DNA of 64,000 bases from Oreohelix idahoensis (Eukaryota; Mollusca; Gastropoda; Stylommatophora; Oreohelicidae), in NCBI GenBank assembly GCA_024509875.1, contig JAMPIV010014832.1, positions 310,001-374,000 on the forward strand, given 5' to 3'. The notes under the pieces are model-generated. The model was not told the DNA's origin. It saw nothing but the letters and a program-made list of their open reading frames with translations, and did no database searches. The position numbers and the translations under genes were made by a program. Positions 1 through 10,519 of this stretch are shown here, piece by piece; positions within the stretch are counted from its first letter, which is position 1, and each line of letters starts with the position of its first letter.

Positions 1-532
1 CTAAATGTTAAGGACTATCTCTAGTCATTTTTCGGGTTTCAGGGATACCGAATTGCTAGAGTCAAGTCTCCAGTCAGGCGAAGAATGTCACATTCTCTTC
101 GTTCTAGGGGGATTCTGAATACAGCTAGCAATCACGAGTCGTCAAACCCCCTACCTGATCCAAAACCCGTCTTTTGTCAACGCCATTTCCCTCTCACGGA
201 AGTTTAGCTCACGTAGTGTAACGAGCCAACGCTAAATCTGAAATCATCGGTTGCAGTAGTAGTCTCCTACTTGCCTATTGAGCGCCAGTCAGAGCATGGC
301 GGCTTCCAGCATATCAATCAGCTCAGGGTCTATAGCAGAATTTCAATCACCAGCCTTTGTGTGCCTAAACGGGGCACTCAGTCAACCACAGTCAAACCAG
401 CCTAAACCGGATTTAATGCCAAGCAAGCAATAGCGCCGGATAAGAGCGCCTGGGACTCTTTGTCCTCAAGTAACTTCGTCTGATGTATTTCTGGGTTATG
501 TAGAACCTCACACTTAGGAGCGGCCAGCCAAA
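1..532. other. Unassigned sequence before the tandem array
   Basis: No open reading frame, RNA gene or repeat was recognised here. It directly precedes the 190-bp array but does not visibly contain a further unit. It could be the older, diverged flank of that array or part of an unrecognised element. Confidence 0.4.
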
Positions 533-1466
533 GATAGACAGAGTTCCAGCCCCCCTCACGCAATTAGGGGTCACCAACGTTTAGCACCACCGAGGAAAGT
601 TTTGTAGGCTTATTCCCTCACCTTGAATGATCTACATGTAAGACACTTTTCTGGAGCTAGCGCCTTTGGTCCCACAAAAGCGGACAGGCTGTCGCTCAGT
701 TTGTTTATTTGGTCAGCAGGAGAGATAGACAGAGTTCCAGCCCCCTCACGCAATTAGGGGTCACCAACGTTTAGCACCACCGAGGAAAGTTTTGTAGGCT
801 TATTCCTTCACCTTGAAGGATCTACATGTAAGACACTTTTCTGGAGCTAGCGCCTTTGGTCCCACGAAAGCGGACAGGCTGTCGCTCAGTTTGTTTATTT
901 GGTCAGCAGGAAAGATAGACAGAGTTCCAGCCCCCCTCACGCAATTAAGGGTCACCAGCGTTTAGCACCACCGAGGAAAGTTTTGTAGGCTTATTCCCTC
1001 ACCTTGAAGGATCTACATGTAAGACACTTTTCTGGAGCTAGCGCCTTTGGTCCCACGAAAGCGGACAGGCTGTCCCTCAGTTTGTTTATTTGGTCAGCAG
1101 GAGAGATAGACAGAGTTCCAGTCCCCCTCGCGCAGTTAGGGGCACCAACGTTTAGCGCCTACATTGGATTTACAGGTTAATTCTATCACCCATGGAGTAT
1201 ATATTTACGTAAAGACATTGGAGCTATTTCATTTGGTCCCACGAAAGCGGACAGACTGACACTCAGCCTATTCATTTGGTAAACCGGAGATAAATACAGA
1301 GTTCCAGCCCCCCTCACGCAATTAGGGGTCCCCAAAGTTATCGCCTTCATTGGATTTACAGGTCAATCCCATCACCCATGGAGTATATATTTACGTAAAG
1401 ACATGGGAGCTATTACATTTGGTCCCACAAAAGCGAACGGACTGTCCCTCGGTTTATTTATTTCTC
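533..1466. repeat. Tandem array of five ~190-bp units
   Basis: The start motif GATAGACAGAGTTCCAGC recurs at 533, 724, 914 and 1105, with a variant at 1289, giving spacings of 191, 190, 191 and 184 bp. Each unit ends with a conserved block (GGTCCCACGAAAGCGGACAG and a T-rich GTTTATTTGGTC segment). Units 1-3 are almost identical. Units 4 and 5 keep both ends of the unit but have a different middle, including CCCATGGAGTATATATTTACG. The array could be satellite DNA, or the monomer array of a retroelement leader. No coding frame runs through it. Confidence 0.9.
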
Positions 1467-2374
1467 CGTGTTCTGCAGGTTTTATGATTGGTTGTGTGTG
1501 TGTGTGTGTTGTTGGTGTATTTGGCATATTTTGATTATTGATGAAATTTTATGATGTTTGTGATGAGATGCATTATTTTCATGCTTTTCTTCTTTAATAA
1601 AGTTTACACATTATTAATGCGCTGTTCACGACCCTTCCATCCATAATTAAATTGTTTCAAGCTTTTTACTATAATCTCTATTTTGATAAGAGAAAAGAGT
1701 GAGAGCAGGAGGTGCTTAGACAGTATAAGTGTGTTGAGGGCTTGGAGAGAGTAATAACTTTAATAACTCTTCTCCAGGTTTGTCTCAAGTCCACCTCCTA
1801 TTACACTTTATCTATATGTAAGCTATAACTCTGTCAGTCCACTATCCCTTGTTGATTTCAATACTATTGTCCAACTCGACAAATACTCTACACTCTAACT
1901 CAACCACGACAATGATAATATCCTGGACAAATAGATGTATCAGAAGATACCAGGATAGTGCCAGATGAGACTGGTCTTACAAGAAATACCACATTCCCTG
2001 AAAAGAGTAATGGTGTATCGACATCAAAGGTATAGTGAAGCTGTATAGGTTCCCAGATGAGATGGTAATGTACTATCTTAGGTTCCTATAATGCCCCTCT
2101 CCAGGCTAATCTAGTGGTAATTAACTAACCAACAAAAATTAAGAACCCATCTTAAATAATTCAATAAAGACTGTTGATACAATTTATAATTTATTTATGT
2201 ACAGGATCCTTCTTTGTTCTGTTGGATAATTTTCAAATAAAATAAAATTGATTCAAAATATATATATAAATGGTTTCACTGTCAAGTATTTATATTACAT
2301 TTAAAGTTAATTAAAATTCATCTTCACTGTTTTCTTGATCTTTGGTGAAAACTGTCTTTCTTCTGTGCTAAACT
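1467..2374. other. AT-rich intergenic sequence with short (TG)n
   Basis: Contains a short (TG)n tract at about 1492-1509 and otherwise simple AT-rich sequence. No coding, RNA or element feature could be recognised. Confidence 0.4.
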
Positions 2375-3670
2375 TCAGGAAAAATCAAGAGAGCAGAAAA
2401 GGCCTTTATATATCGCCTTTAAAGACCTCACAAAGGCATTTGACCTGGTTAGTAGGGATGGACTCTTCAAAATCCTCCTGAAAATAGGCTGCCCTGCTAA
2501 ATTGCTGGAAATGATAAAGTCATTCCATGACGGCATGAAGGGAACAGTCCAATATGCTGGAAGCACGTCACAGCCCTTTGACATACGCAGTGGCGTTAAA
2601 CAAGGCTGTGTTCTGGCTCCTACCCTCTTCGGGATCTTCTTTGCCTTACTCTTGAAACATGAATTCAGAGATGTAACTGAAAGAATATGCCTTCATACTA
2701 GGTCAGATGGCCGTCTGTTCAATCTCGCAAGGCTGAAGGCATAAACAAAAATCAGAAGGGTCACTTATAAGAGACTTGTTATTTGCTGATGACTCTGCAG
2801 TCGTCACTCAAAGCCAACAGGAGCTTCAGAGCTTGTTGAATCGCTTAACCCAGACATGCAAGGACTTTGGCCTCACAATAAGTCTAAAGAAAACAAATGT
2901 GCTGAGTCAGGATGTGGGTGCTGCACCAGTTATCACTATCGATAACTATGAGTTGGCAGTGGTGCACCACTTCACATACCTGAGGTCTACCATCAATGAT
3001 AAACTCTCTCTGGACACAGAAATTGACAGCCGCATTAGCAAAGCTGCAGCTATTTTTGCCTGCCTCACATCGCGTGTTTGGGGAAACTCCAAACTCGAAT
3101 GAAGACCAAAGCTGCAGTATATAGTGCCTGCGTCACCAGCCCACTTCTGTATCGCAGCGAGACCTGGACGACCTATGCTAAGCAAGAAAGAAGGCTCAAT
3201 ACCTTCCATCTACGGTGTCTACGCCACATCCTCGGCATTTCGTCGAAAGAAAAAGTAACAAATGTCGAGGTGTTGTCACGTGCTGGCCTTCAAAGCATGA
3301 ATACACTGCTTAGACAGCGCAGACTACGCTGGCTTGGCCATGTCCGCCGCATGGAAGATGGTCGCATCCCGAATAATATCTTCTACGGACAACTGGCAGA
3401 TGGCAAAACAACAGTTGGGCGACCGCAGCTGAGATTCAAAGATGTGTGTAAGAGAGACATCAGGGCACTGGACATAAATCCAAAAACTTGGGTGGATGAA
3501 GCTGCCGATCGCACCAAGTGGCGCTGCTATTTGCGGCGCCACCTCAGATTAGGCGAATAGAAGCTCATACAATAAGCAGAAGAGAGGAGAAAACGTCGAA
3601 AGGAACACCAGGAAAATAAGCAGCTGAGGGCTGTCACTTCAGGCGCTCATTCCTATAGTCAGTTATGACT
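2375..3670 (+). pseudogene. 5'-truncated LINE reverse transcriptase, broken
   Basis: This is the C-terminal two thirds of a non-LTR retrotransposon reverse transcriptase. In order it shows a motif A region (DLTKAFD, about 2420-2450), motif B (GVKQGCVLAPTLF, about 2590-2630), the catalytic FADD (2782-2793), and a C-terminal region with the LINE signature RLRWLGHVRRMEDGRIP (about 3318-3370) ending at a stop near 3558. Three reading frames are needed: 2502-2744, 2776-3102 and 3078-3560. The copy therefore has frameshifts near 2750 and 3090 and is not functional. The 5' part (endonuclease and N-terminal RT) is missing; the homology starts abruptly near 2375. The 3' untranslated part probably ends in the ATTATTATTT tract near 3680. 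The C-terminal signature is of a type common in invertebrate LINEs; the exact clade was not determined. Confidence 0.85.
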
Positions 3671-3679
3671 GAAGGGGCT

Positions 3680-4593
3680 ATTATTATTTTTAGTTTTCTT
3701 ATAATAAATCACGTGTCCCACGCACTGGTTAAAGATTGACCTAAAATTAAATGGTTTATACAAATAATAAGCTGTAGATGGTTTTCAGTCAGTGTTTAAA
3801 AACTTAGCATGATATGAAATTTCCTTGCGATGAATCTTGCACTCGCCGAATTTGGCAAAGACGAATTCGCATGTGATAAATTTATCTTGCCATCATTAGA
3901 TCGTGACTAAATTGTCCTTGCGATAAATTAAGCGTGATGAGCTAACGTATAACCATGTGTGGGTATATAATAGAGTATTCGATCTTCACATTGTTCTCTG
4001 TCTGTGTAACCCGTTGAGTAAAATGACAAGATTCAATAAATAATGCCCCGCACTGCGTGCTTTCTCAACTTGACAAGTCCTCACTTGACATTGATAACAA
4101 GCCACCATCGCATTGGTGTCAGCGTAATGAAAATTTTAACATGATAAAATACCCTTCATCCATCACTTAATGCAATGATATAAAGTTTTTTTTTTTTTTT
4201 TGTGGGGGAAATGTCTGCCATAAACTATTCTCATACATATCCCATCACTGATCATCTGATCTGCTCACGCATGACCGGTGGCCTGATCGAAGACACTGAT
4301 CGTTTATCTTGTGACGGGCTCAGGTCTTTATACCTCTCTTTAATAACTCTCCGGTGATAAATAATTCGTCATGTACAAGTATTTAAAGATCTGCCTCGAG
4401 AGAAAGAGCACTTATCTCGGTTGGTTGTTGTATGACACTAGAACATGATTTGTCCCCCCTGTCATGTCTCATCCTTACTTTCTTCAGGTTATCTGCCGTG
4501 ATAGGTGCTGGAGTGTTCTTTTCCATCCATGACTGTTATAATGGCTTCACAGGAAGACTATTACATAACCTTTCCCTACATAATGGCAAAGTT
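3680..4593. other. Unassigned AT-rich sequence with a poly-T tract
   Basis: Contains a T run at about 4185-4201. No coding region or RNA gene was recognised. Short open frames here have no family resemblance. Confidence 0.4.
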
Positions 4594-4605
4594 AATGCAC
4601 ATCGT
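4594..4605. repeat. Left target-site duplication of LINE 4606-6335
   Basis: The 12-bp word AATGCACATCGT occurs here and again at 6336-6347, exactly where LINE homology begins and where the A-rich 3' tail of the LINE ends. This is what target-primed reverse transcription leaves behind. Confidence 0.85.
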
Positions 4606-6298
4606 TCTACATCAACGACCTGGTTGCTGAACTACCATATGGAATGAAAGTGCCAATGTACGCTGATGACCTGGTAATATGGTGCACAGATGAGCATGCA
4701 ACAGTGGCCACAAAAATTGCTACAAAGAGCTGTAGATGCCTTAACCTCATGGGCAAATAGATGATGTGTCAGCATCAACACAGACAAGTGCAGCACTACG
4801 CTCTTCACCCTCTCTCCCAAACAAAAATCTGGTGTCATCAAGATAAATGAAGAGCTCCTTAGAGAAGATAAACAACCCACCTATCTCGTAGTTACATTCG
4901 ATGATATGCTGACATGGTAGCAGCACATCAACAAGGCAGCAACAAAGGCCAGGAGGAAGTTAGCCATCCTGAGAAAACTAAGTGAAACCACATGGGGAGC
5001 CAGCGGGAAAATACTTAGTAAAGTTTACCAGCAGGGCATACGACCACACATGAAATATGGGTCAGCTGCGTGGTGTCCAGCATCAAACACCACATTACAA
5101 GAGCTAGATAAGGTGCAAAACCAGGCGCTTAGGTTCATCACGGGGGCAATGAAATCAACGCCTATAGTGGAGATGGAGAAAATCGGGAGGATACAAGCAC
5201 TGCGAGAACGCAGAGACAAGAAAGTGCTAACACAGGCAAAAAAGTTCCTCTGTATGCCGAGCCATCCAGTGAAGGACAGATTCCAAAACCTAGCAATGGG
5301 GCGATTGAAAAGAAGCAGCTTTATCCACCAGACCAAACGATTTCGTAGACAAACCTCAGACCTGCCTGAAGTTGACAGCCCCCTAAAGTCTGTGCCAGAA
5401 CAAACCCCTTGGAGAGAGGAACCTGGACTACCAGTACACTTCCAGACAAAAGTGAAAGGAATATTCAACAGGGATGAACACAACAGCGTGCAACGTAGGA
5501 CAGTCACTCTCAGTTTCCTGGATGATGAATACCCACAGGACCTCTGGGTCCGAGTATACACGGATGGGTCAGCACAGAATGCAGTAAAGAATGGAGGAGC
5601 AGGAGTGTACATAGAATACCCAAACAACACTATGGGTACGGTCAGAGTACCAACGGGGAAATTCTGTAACAACTATGATGCAGAAATCCAGGCAATCAAG
5701 GTGGCAACTGAGAAACTGTTGAACACCAATCTCGGTCCACAGCCTGTAGTATTCCTGATCAGCACTCCAAGCACTTCAGTCCAGAAAATTGCCAGGTATA
5801 CAAGCCCTACTTTCTGAACTGTGCAACCAGCGCTGTGTCGCAATTCAGTGGATACCGTCTCATTGTGGAATACCAGGAAACGAGAGAGCGGACCGACTGG
5901 CTAAAGAAGGTGCTGCAGACGAGCAACCGGATGTACCAGTTACGTACCATCAGAAGAAAAAGATGATCAAATCAATCAGAAAGCCACCAACACCAACACA
6001 GGATGACTACCAAGCTATGAACAGATCAGAACAAATAGTCATTCTGCGTCTCAGAACAGGACACAACCGACTCCGCAGCCACATGTATACAAAATTCAAG
6101 ATTGGCAATTCTGCCATGTGTACATGTGGACAGGCACCCCAGACTGCGGAGCACGTACTTCAAGATTGCCCCGAATATAATATATCGAGGCACACCCACT
6201 GGCCCAGAGAAACAACACTGGAAGCAAAACTATATGGACCTCTGTATGAACTACAAAAGACAGTGAAGTTTATACAAGAAACAACATTGCAGATATAG
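4606..6298 (+). pseudogene. LINE RT-RNase H ORF2 remnant
   Basis: The catalytic YADD lies at 4659-4670. Two apparent Trp codons in the following stretch have become stops (near 4760 and 4917). A long open frame (5050-5817) then carries the RT C-terminus and the first RNase H motif, YTDGSA (about 5557-5575). The frame breaks near 5765, where the second RNase H Asp motif is expected. It resumes at about 5789-6298 with IQWIPSHCGIPGNERADRLA, which holds the RNase H His/Asp region. A Cys/His-rich end follows (MCTCG...AEHVLQDCP). The protein is clearly dead: two stops and at least two frameshifts. Confidence 0.88.
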
Positions 6299-6335
6299 AC
6301 AATATATTTCAAGCGAAGGAAAGAAGAAGAAAAAG
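4606..6335 (+). mobile_element. 5'-truncated LINE with RT and RNase H, I-group-like
   Basis: A 1.73-kb 5'-truncated non-LTR retrotransposon inserted with a 12-bp TSD. It starts within the reverse transcriptase, just before the FYINDL and YADD motifs, continues through the RT C-terminus and an RNase H domain, and ends in an A/G-rich tail (AGAAGAAGAAAAAG). The RNase H downstream of RT places it among RNase H-bearing LINEs (I, R1, LOA or Nimb-like groups); the clade is an inference. Confidence 0.85.
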
Positions 6336-6347
6336 AATGCACATCGT
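6336..6347. repeat. Right target-site duplication of LINE 4606-6335
   Basis: An identical copy of the 12-bp word at 4594-4605, immediately after the A/G-rich LINE tail. Confidence 0.85.
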
Positions 6348-6545
6348 CTTTACATGTGGAAGATGGAAGACACGTAACATTTCTCTTGCAATACCTGTAT
6401 AGGTTCTGGTTATCTCGCTTCTCTTGCATCACCTGTATAATTGAATACAACTTGAAACATTGATAACAGTAACTATAGCAAAATCTACCTAAATCAAAGC
6501 ACTAAATAACACGACAAAGGTCGGAGTAACGAACCGTGACTAGGG

Positions 6546-7031
6546 GACTGGTTTGGTTTTAAGGACTATCTTCATTGCACACGACAACTCCGTCAGTGCC
6601 CCGATATCCTCCCTTAGATCACACAAGGAGGATATCAGCACAGTGCATGAACCCCGTAGCACCGGCGAGAATCCCAGTGTACATTTAAAGGAATCACACA
6701 TTCTATAAATATTTTTGTGGTGGGTAGGTTTCTAATTTTTAAATTTTGCCAGGGCATTGGCCTTTATAGCTTACTCTGTACGATTTCCAACTTCCGTGGG
6801 ATTTTTAACGTGCGCAACACAACTTTCACTCGGCACCTCCTATTTTTTCGCCCTTAACCGAGAAGGCTAGGTATCCGACCTCACTACCCAGGAGACCAGA
6901 AAGGAGTATGACATCATTAGGAACCACTGATTCTGACAAAGAAATTTCCATAAATTGTATTCCCTGTACTGGGAATGGAACCCGGTACCTGTAGAATTCG
7001 AGGACACACCTTATCCACTCCTACCCCTAAC
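6546..7031 (-). mobile_element. tRNA-headed SINE, copy 1
   Basis: Read on the minus strand, the element begins near 7031 with a tRNA-like head whose B-box region is a decayed GGGTTCCATTCCC. It continues with a body of about 400 bp and ends near 6546 in an (AACCAAACC)-type tail. The same sequence, in the same order, occurs on the plus strand at 54385-54991, where the A and B boxes are better preserved. The body contains a perfect 10-bp inverted repeat, GATATCCTCC (6603-6612) and GGAGGATATC (6627-6636), predicted to form a hairpin with a 14-nt loop. This copy lacks a 117-bp segment present in copy 2. It is non-coding and would depend on LINE enzymes for movement. Confidence 0.8.
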
Positions 7032-7886
7032 TACTAGAAGACAACTATCTCAAAAACATATTAGTCCCTCGTTTATTTGTAAACTAGCTGGGCTACTACA
7101 TTAGTCCATTTCTCATCTAACCAAGATAGTCCTCTTCTTCTACTGATTGACTTCTCTTTTGAGATTTGAGTGTATGAGACGGTCTACTGTGCATAACTCC
7201 CTTGTTTTACTAGAAGTAACCCCTGTCCCACCATTGTTAACTTCTCCTTTACTTGAAATCCCTGTTACGTCTTTTTGATGCCAAAATATTTCAGTTTTGT
7301 TCATTTAATATCCTTCATTAATTCTCTCTTCATTCCTAGGTTTTCTAGGTCTTCTTTATTTAGTTATATTTTTTGTGGTACCTCCCACATTTCAAATTCC
7401 GCAATTCTATCTTCTAATTGCGTGTTAATTGTACTTGTTTCTACGTCATACAATCAAGAAGCATATATACTCGTACATATTGTTTTTAAATATAGCTTTG
7501 GTCATTCCTGTTCCCAGGAACAGGAATATATGTACTTAAATATCTGCCAGATATATACATTTTCTAATCCTTCTAACCCCCCCCCCCCCCCCCCCCCCCC
7601 CCATCTCCCAACCTCTTTCGCCCTTTCATTTTTACTATCTTCTTCGAAATTCTGCGTTTACCTCGTGTTTTAATTAGCTTTTTCTAAATTGTCTTTACTT
7701 CGTGTTCTCAGCAGAAAGGTAGGGCATTTCTGCCGAAATGTCTTCTAAAGACTGTTCGAGTGTGACTCTATGAGGTACACTTAGATAGAACTTTTTCCCG
7801 TTTATTCGCAATCGGTTCAAACTGTTATCCTAATCGTAATGTTAAAATATATTGATCTGAAATGAAGCACTTCTTTGCCTGGCTTT
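7032..7886. other. AT-rich spacer with a C26 tract
   Basis: Contains a run of 26 C at 7577-7602. The open frame across it encodes a proline run, a consequence of the homopolymer, and is not credible as a gene. Confidence 0.5.
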
Positions 7887-7899
7887 AATATTGGAATTA
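7887..7899. repeat. Possible left TSD of the 7.9-10.5 kb LINE
   Basis: AATATTGGAATTA here resembles AATACTGGAATTA at 10501-10513 (one mismatch in 13), directly after the LINE tail. A second similar word at 7917-7929 makes the exact start ambiguous. Confidence 0.35.
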
Positions 7900-7931
7900 A
7901 TATAATATAATAATTTAATATTGGAATAATA

Positions 7932-10490
7932 TTGCGTCACAATGCCAAACAAAAGACAGTGAGAACACCTTTCACCCAACCTTCCTGGTGGAATAAGACA
8001 GTGGAGGAAGCATGGATAGAAAAGGAAAGAGCAATAAAGGAAAGGCGTAAAGCACAAAACAGAAGAATGATGAATGAGGGGGAGGTTGAAGAGATGAAAG
8101 AGGACAAGAAAATAGCCGTTAATAGATTTAAGAGCTTGGCAATGGAGGCCAAGGATAAAGTGTGGGAGGACTTTGTGACACAGGTGGGCACGGAAAAAAC
8201 CCTACAGAAATTCTGGTCCCTACATCGAAGAATGAATAGGAAAAGTGCATCCCTAATATCAAATGCTCTACAGGACTAAGCCTGAAGACGGACGAAGAGA
8301 AGGAAAGAGCATTATTCAATCGATATGTGGAGCAAACGGATAAAGGTGACAAAAGTGCCCGCCTGAAAATAAAGGACAATGTGCTGGAAAATGCCCTAAG
8401 GGACCAGATGTACTTCAATCTCATTTCTGAAGAGGACGTGGTGTACATATTGAAAACCAGCAGAAACACTGCTCCGGGTCCTGATAGTGTACAATACCAT
8501 CACATTAAACAGCTCGACGACACAGCCATTACAAATATGGTGAGTGATTTCAATACCAGCATACACAATGCTGAGGTGCCGGAAGACTGGCTACACAGTT
8601 ACCTTTGGTCACTTCCTAAACCTGGCAAAGTACCCTACACTGCTCAACAGCTATCGAATTATCACACTACAGAATGTCTATGGTAAATTACTTGAAAAGA
8701 TAGTTGCAAGACAAGTAATGAGCCACCTCTAAAATGCACACATCCTTCCTGATATCCTGGGTAGCTATAGGCCTATGAAAACAACATGGGGTAACGCTGG
8801 AACGTTTGCGTACGATGTGTACGAGGGATTCCAGGGTAAAAGAGAAACGGTGGCTGTCGCAGTTGACCTAGAGGATGCTTATAACAGTGTTGTCTTTGCA
8901 ACCCTTATAGACTGTATAATGGCGTGTGGTGTAAACCCTTGGGTAACAACGTAGATAGCAGCTCCCTTAATGGAGAGATCAGTTGTATCTCGCTTGGGAA
9001 CTTGGACATCAGACCAATGCGCATTTGCCCGGGACTACCCCAGGGTTCTCCACTATCCCCAGTGCTGTTTAACATCTACACAGCAAAAGTAGCAACCTTT
9101 CAACCAACAGGAATGGGACGAACATTAACTTTTGCAGATGACATACTCATGTACAGAACTGGCTCAGACAGACAGGAAATGGTCCAAGCCATACAAGAGA
9201 CACTACAGGCGGTTTCTAAATGGTGTGAGGAAAGCAGATCAAAGGTCAATCCCAACAAAGCCTGTGTGATGTGGTGCTCTTTGAACAATTCCATAGTGAA
9301 AGCAGGTCTTCCAGACATAACTTTCAATGGGCAGAACATTGAAAGGCAAGATAGGGTGAAGTATCTGGGAGTAACGTTTGATCGAGGGCTATCATTCAAG
9401 TATCATGTCGAACTGATCATACAGAGGTGCAAGCGAGGACTGGCAGCCTTAAAAACAATGGCTGCTGCGCGCTTGGAACAGAGACTATTGTTTCTCCTGT
9501 ATCATCAGCTCGTGATTTCAGTAATCGAGTACGGGCTAGAAATACTCACGCTGTCAGTGTCACAATGTGAACGACTGAAACGCATTCAGAATGAAGGGAT
9601 GCGACTAGTTTTGGGCTGTACGCGTGACACCCCCATTGTGACAATGACTGGATTGCTGTCGATTAGATCCAGATATAAGAAGGCCCAGGCAAAAGCATAT
9701 ATGCGGGCAACCACCGACAAAAGACACCCCCTACATGAAAATGTAGCTGACATCAAAGGAGCAAGAATCAAGAGGGGATGTTATGGATGGCACAGGCAGA
9801 TGCTACGATTGGTCAGGTGACCAGTGTTGAAAATGCATCCAAAGGGGAAGAGTGGAGTAAGTCAGGGAAGAACTGGATAAACTACCAGCAGGTCATCATT
9901 AGCCTTGGCAGAGAGTGCAGAGCTTGGGGCAATGGAAAAGCAGAGCTGGAGTAATCAGCTGATAAGTGATCATGCTGGGGATTATGACGCCATAGTGTAC
10001 ACTGATGGGTCTGTAGTGCGTGGTGAGAAATCAGGATGGGGCTTCTCTGCGAGAATAAAGGGCAGGGTCGTCGCTGAACAGAGTGGAGCCTACATGACAA
10101 CAACCTCCAGCATGAGGATTGAGGTAGAGACAGTTACTGCAGCACTGAGGTGGCTGTCTGAAACTCCATCAACCATGGCAGTTATATTGTCACTCTCAAG
10201 CCATGCTTCGGAAAGTTCAGAACGGATGGCTGTGGCAGAAATGGAAAATAGCTATTAATGATCGCCTGTTGGATAACGACACTGCAATGGATGAATCAAC
10301 AAGGCTGAGGCTGTTGGAGTTTGGCATCATACGTGGGACTAGCAGAAATGGACGTGAGAGAGGATGCATCCGTCGTATGTACAACCAGCGTGCTACAGGT
10401 ACAATTAGCATTCATACTCTTCGACATTTACTGAGGGAGACTGAGCACCTATGTGTTTGCCCGGAGTGCAGTGAGGTCGATTCTGATTAA
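7932..10490 (+). pseudogene. LINE ORF2 remnant: linker, RT, RNase H
   Basis: The linker frame is 7932-8279. RT begins about 8327-8686 with the motif NTAPGPDSV (about 8467-8490), shifts frame near 8640, and meets a stop at about 8730. The segment with VAVDLEDAYNS (motif A, about 8855-8890) lies in another frame. The main open frame, 8924-9820, carries GLPQGSPLSPVLFNIY (motif B, about 9032-9080) and the catalytic FADD (9131-9142). RNase H starts in 9905-10258 (YTDGSV near 10000 and the Glu motif in IEVETVTAAL), then shifts frame near 10190. Compared with the copy at 49.8 kb it has lost the stretch holding the last catalytic region. The gene has several frameshifts and at least two stops. Confidence 0.88.
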
Positions 10491-10500
10491 CAATAACAAT
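7932..10500 (+). mobile_element. LINE with RT and RNase H, 5'-truncated
   Basis: A non-LTR retrotransposon missing its endonuclease. It begins in the charged endonuclease-RT linker (PSWWNKTVEEAW, about 7980), continues through the complete RT and RNase H, and ends in the short repeat tail TAACAATAACAATAA (about 10486-10502). A second, shorter copy of the same family with the same 3' tail lies at about 49818-50590. Tails of short tandem repeats rather than poly-A, together with an RNase H, fit I-group LINEs. Confidence 0.85.
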
Positions 10501-10519
10501 AATACTGGAATTACGATCG

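Noticed and set aside
533..1466. A CRISPR array
   Set aside because: Units are contiguous ~190-bp tandem repeats without unique spacers, in a eukaryotic transposon-rich context.
7275..7673. A 132-codon frame with a proline run
   Set aside because: The proline run is the translation of a C26 homopolymer. The rest is AT-rich spacer.
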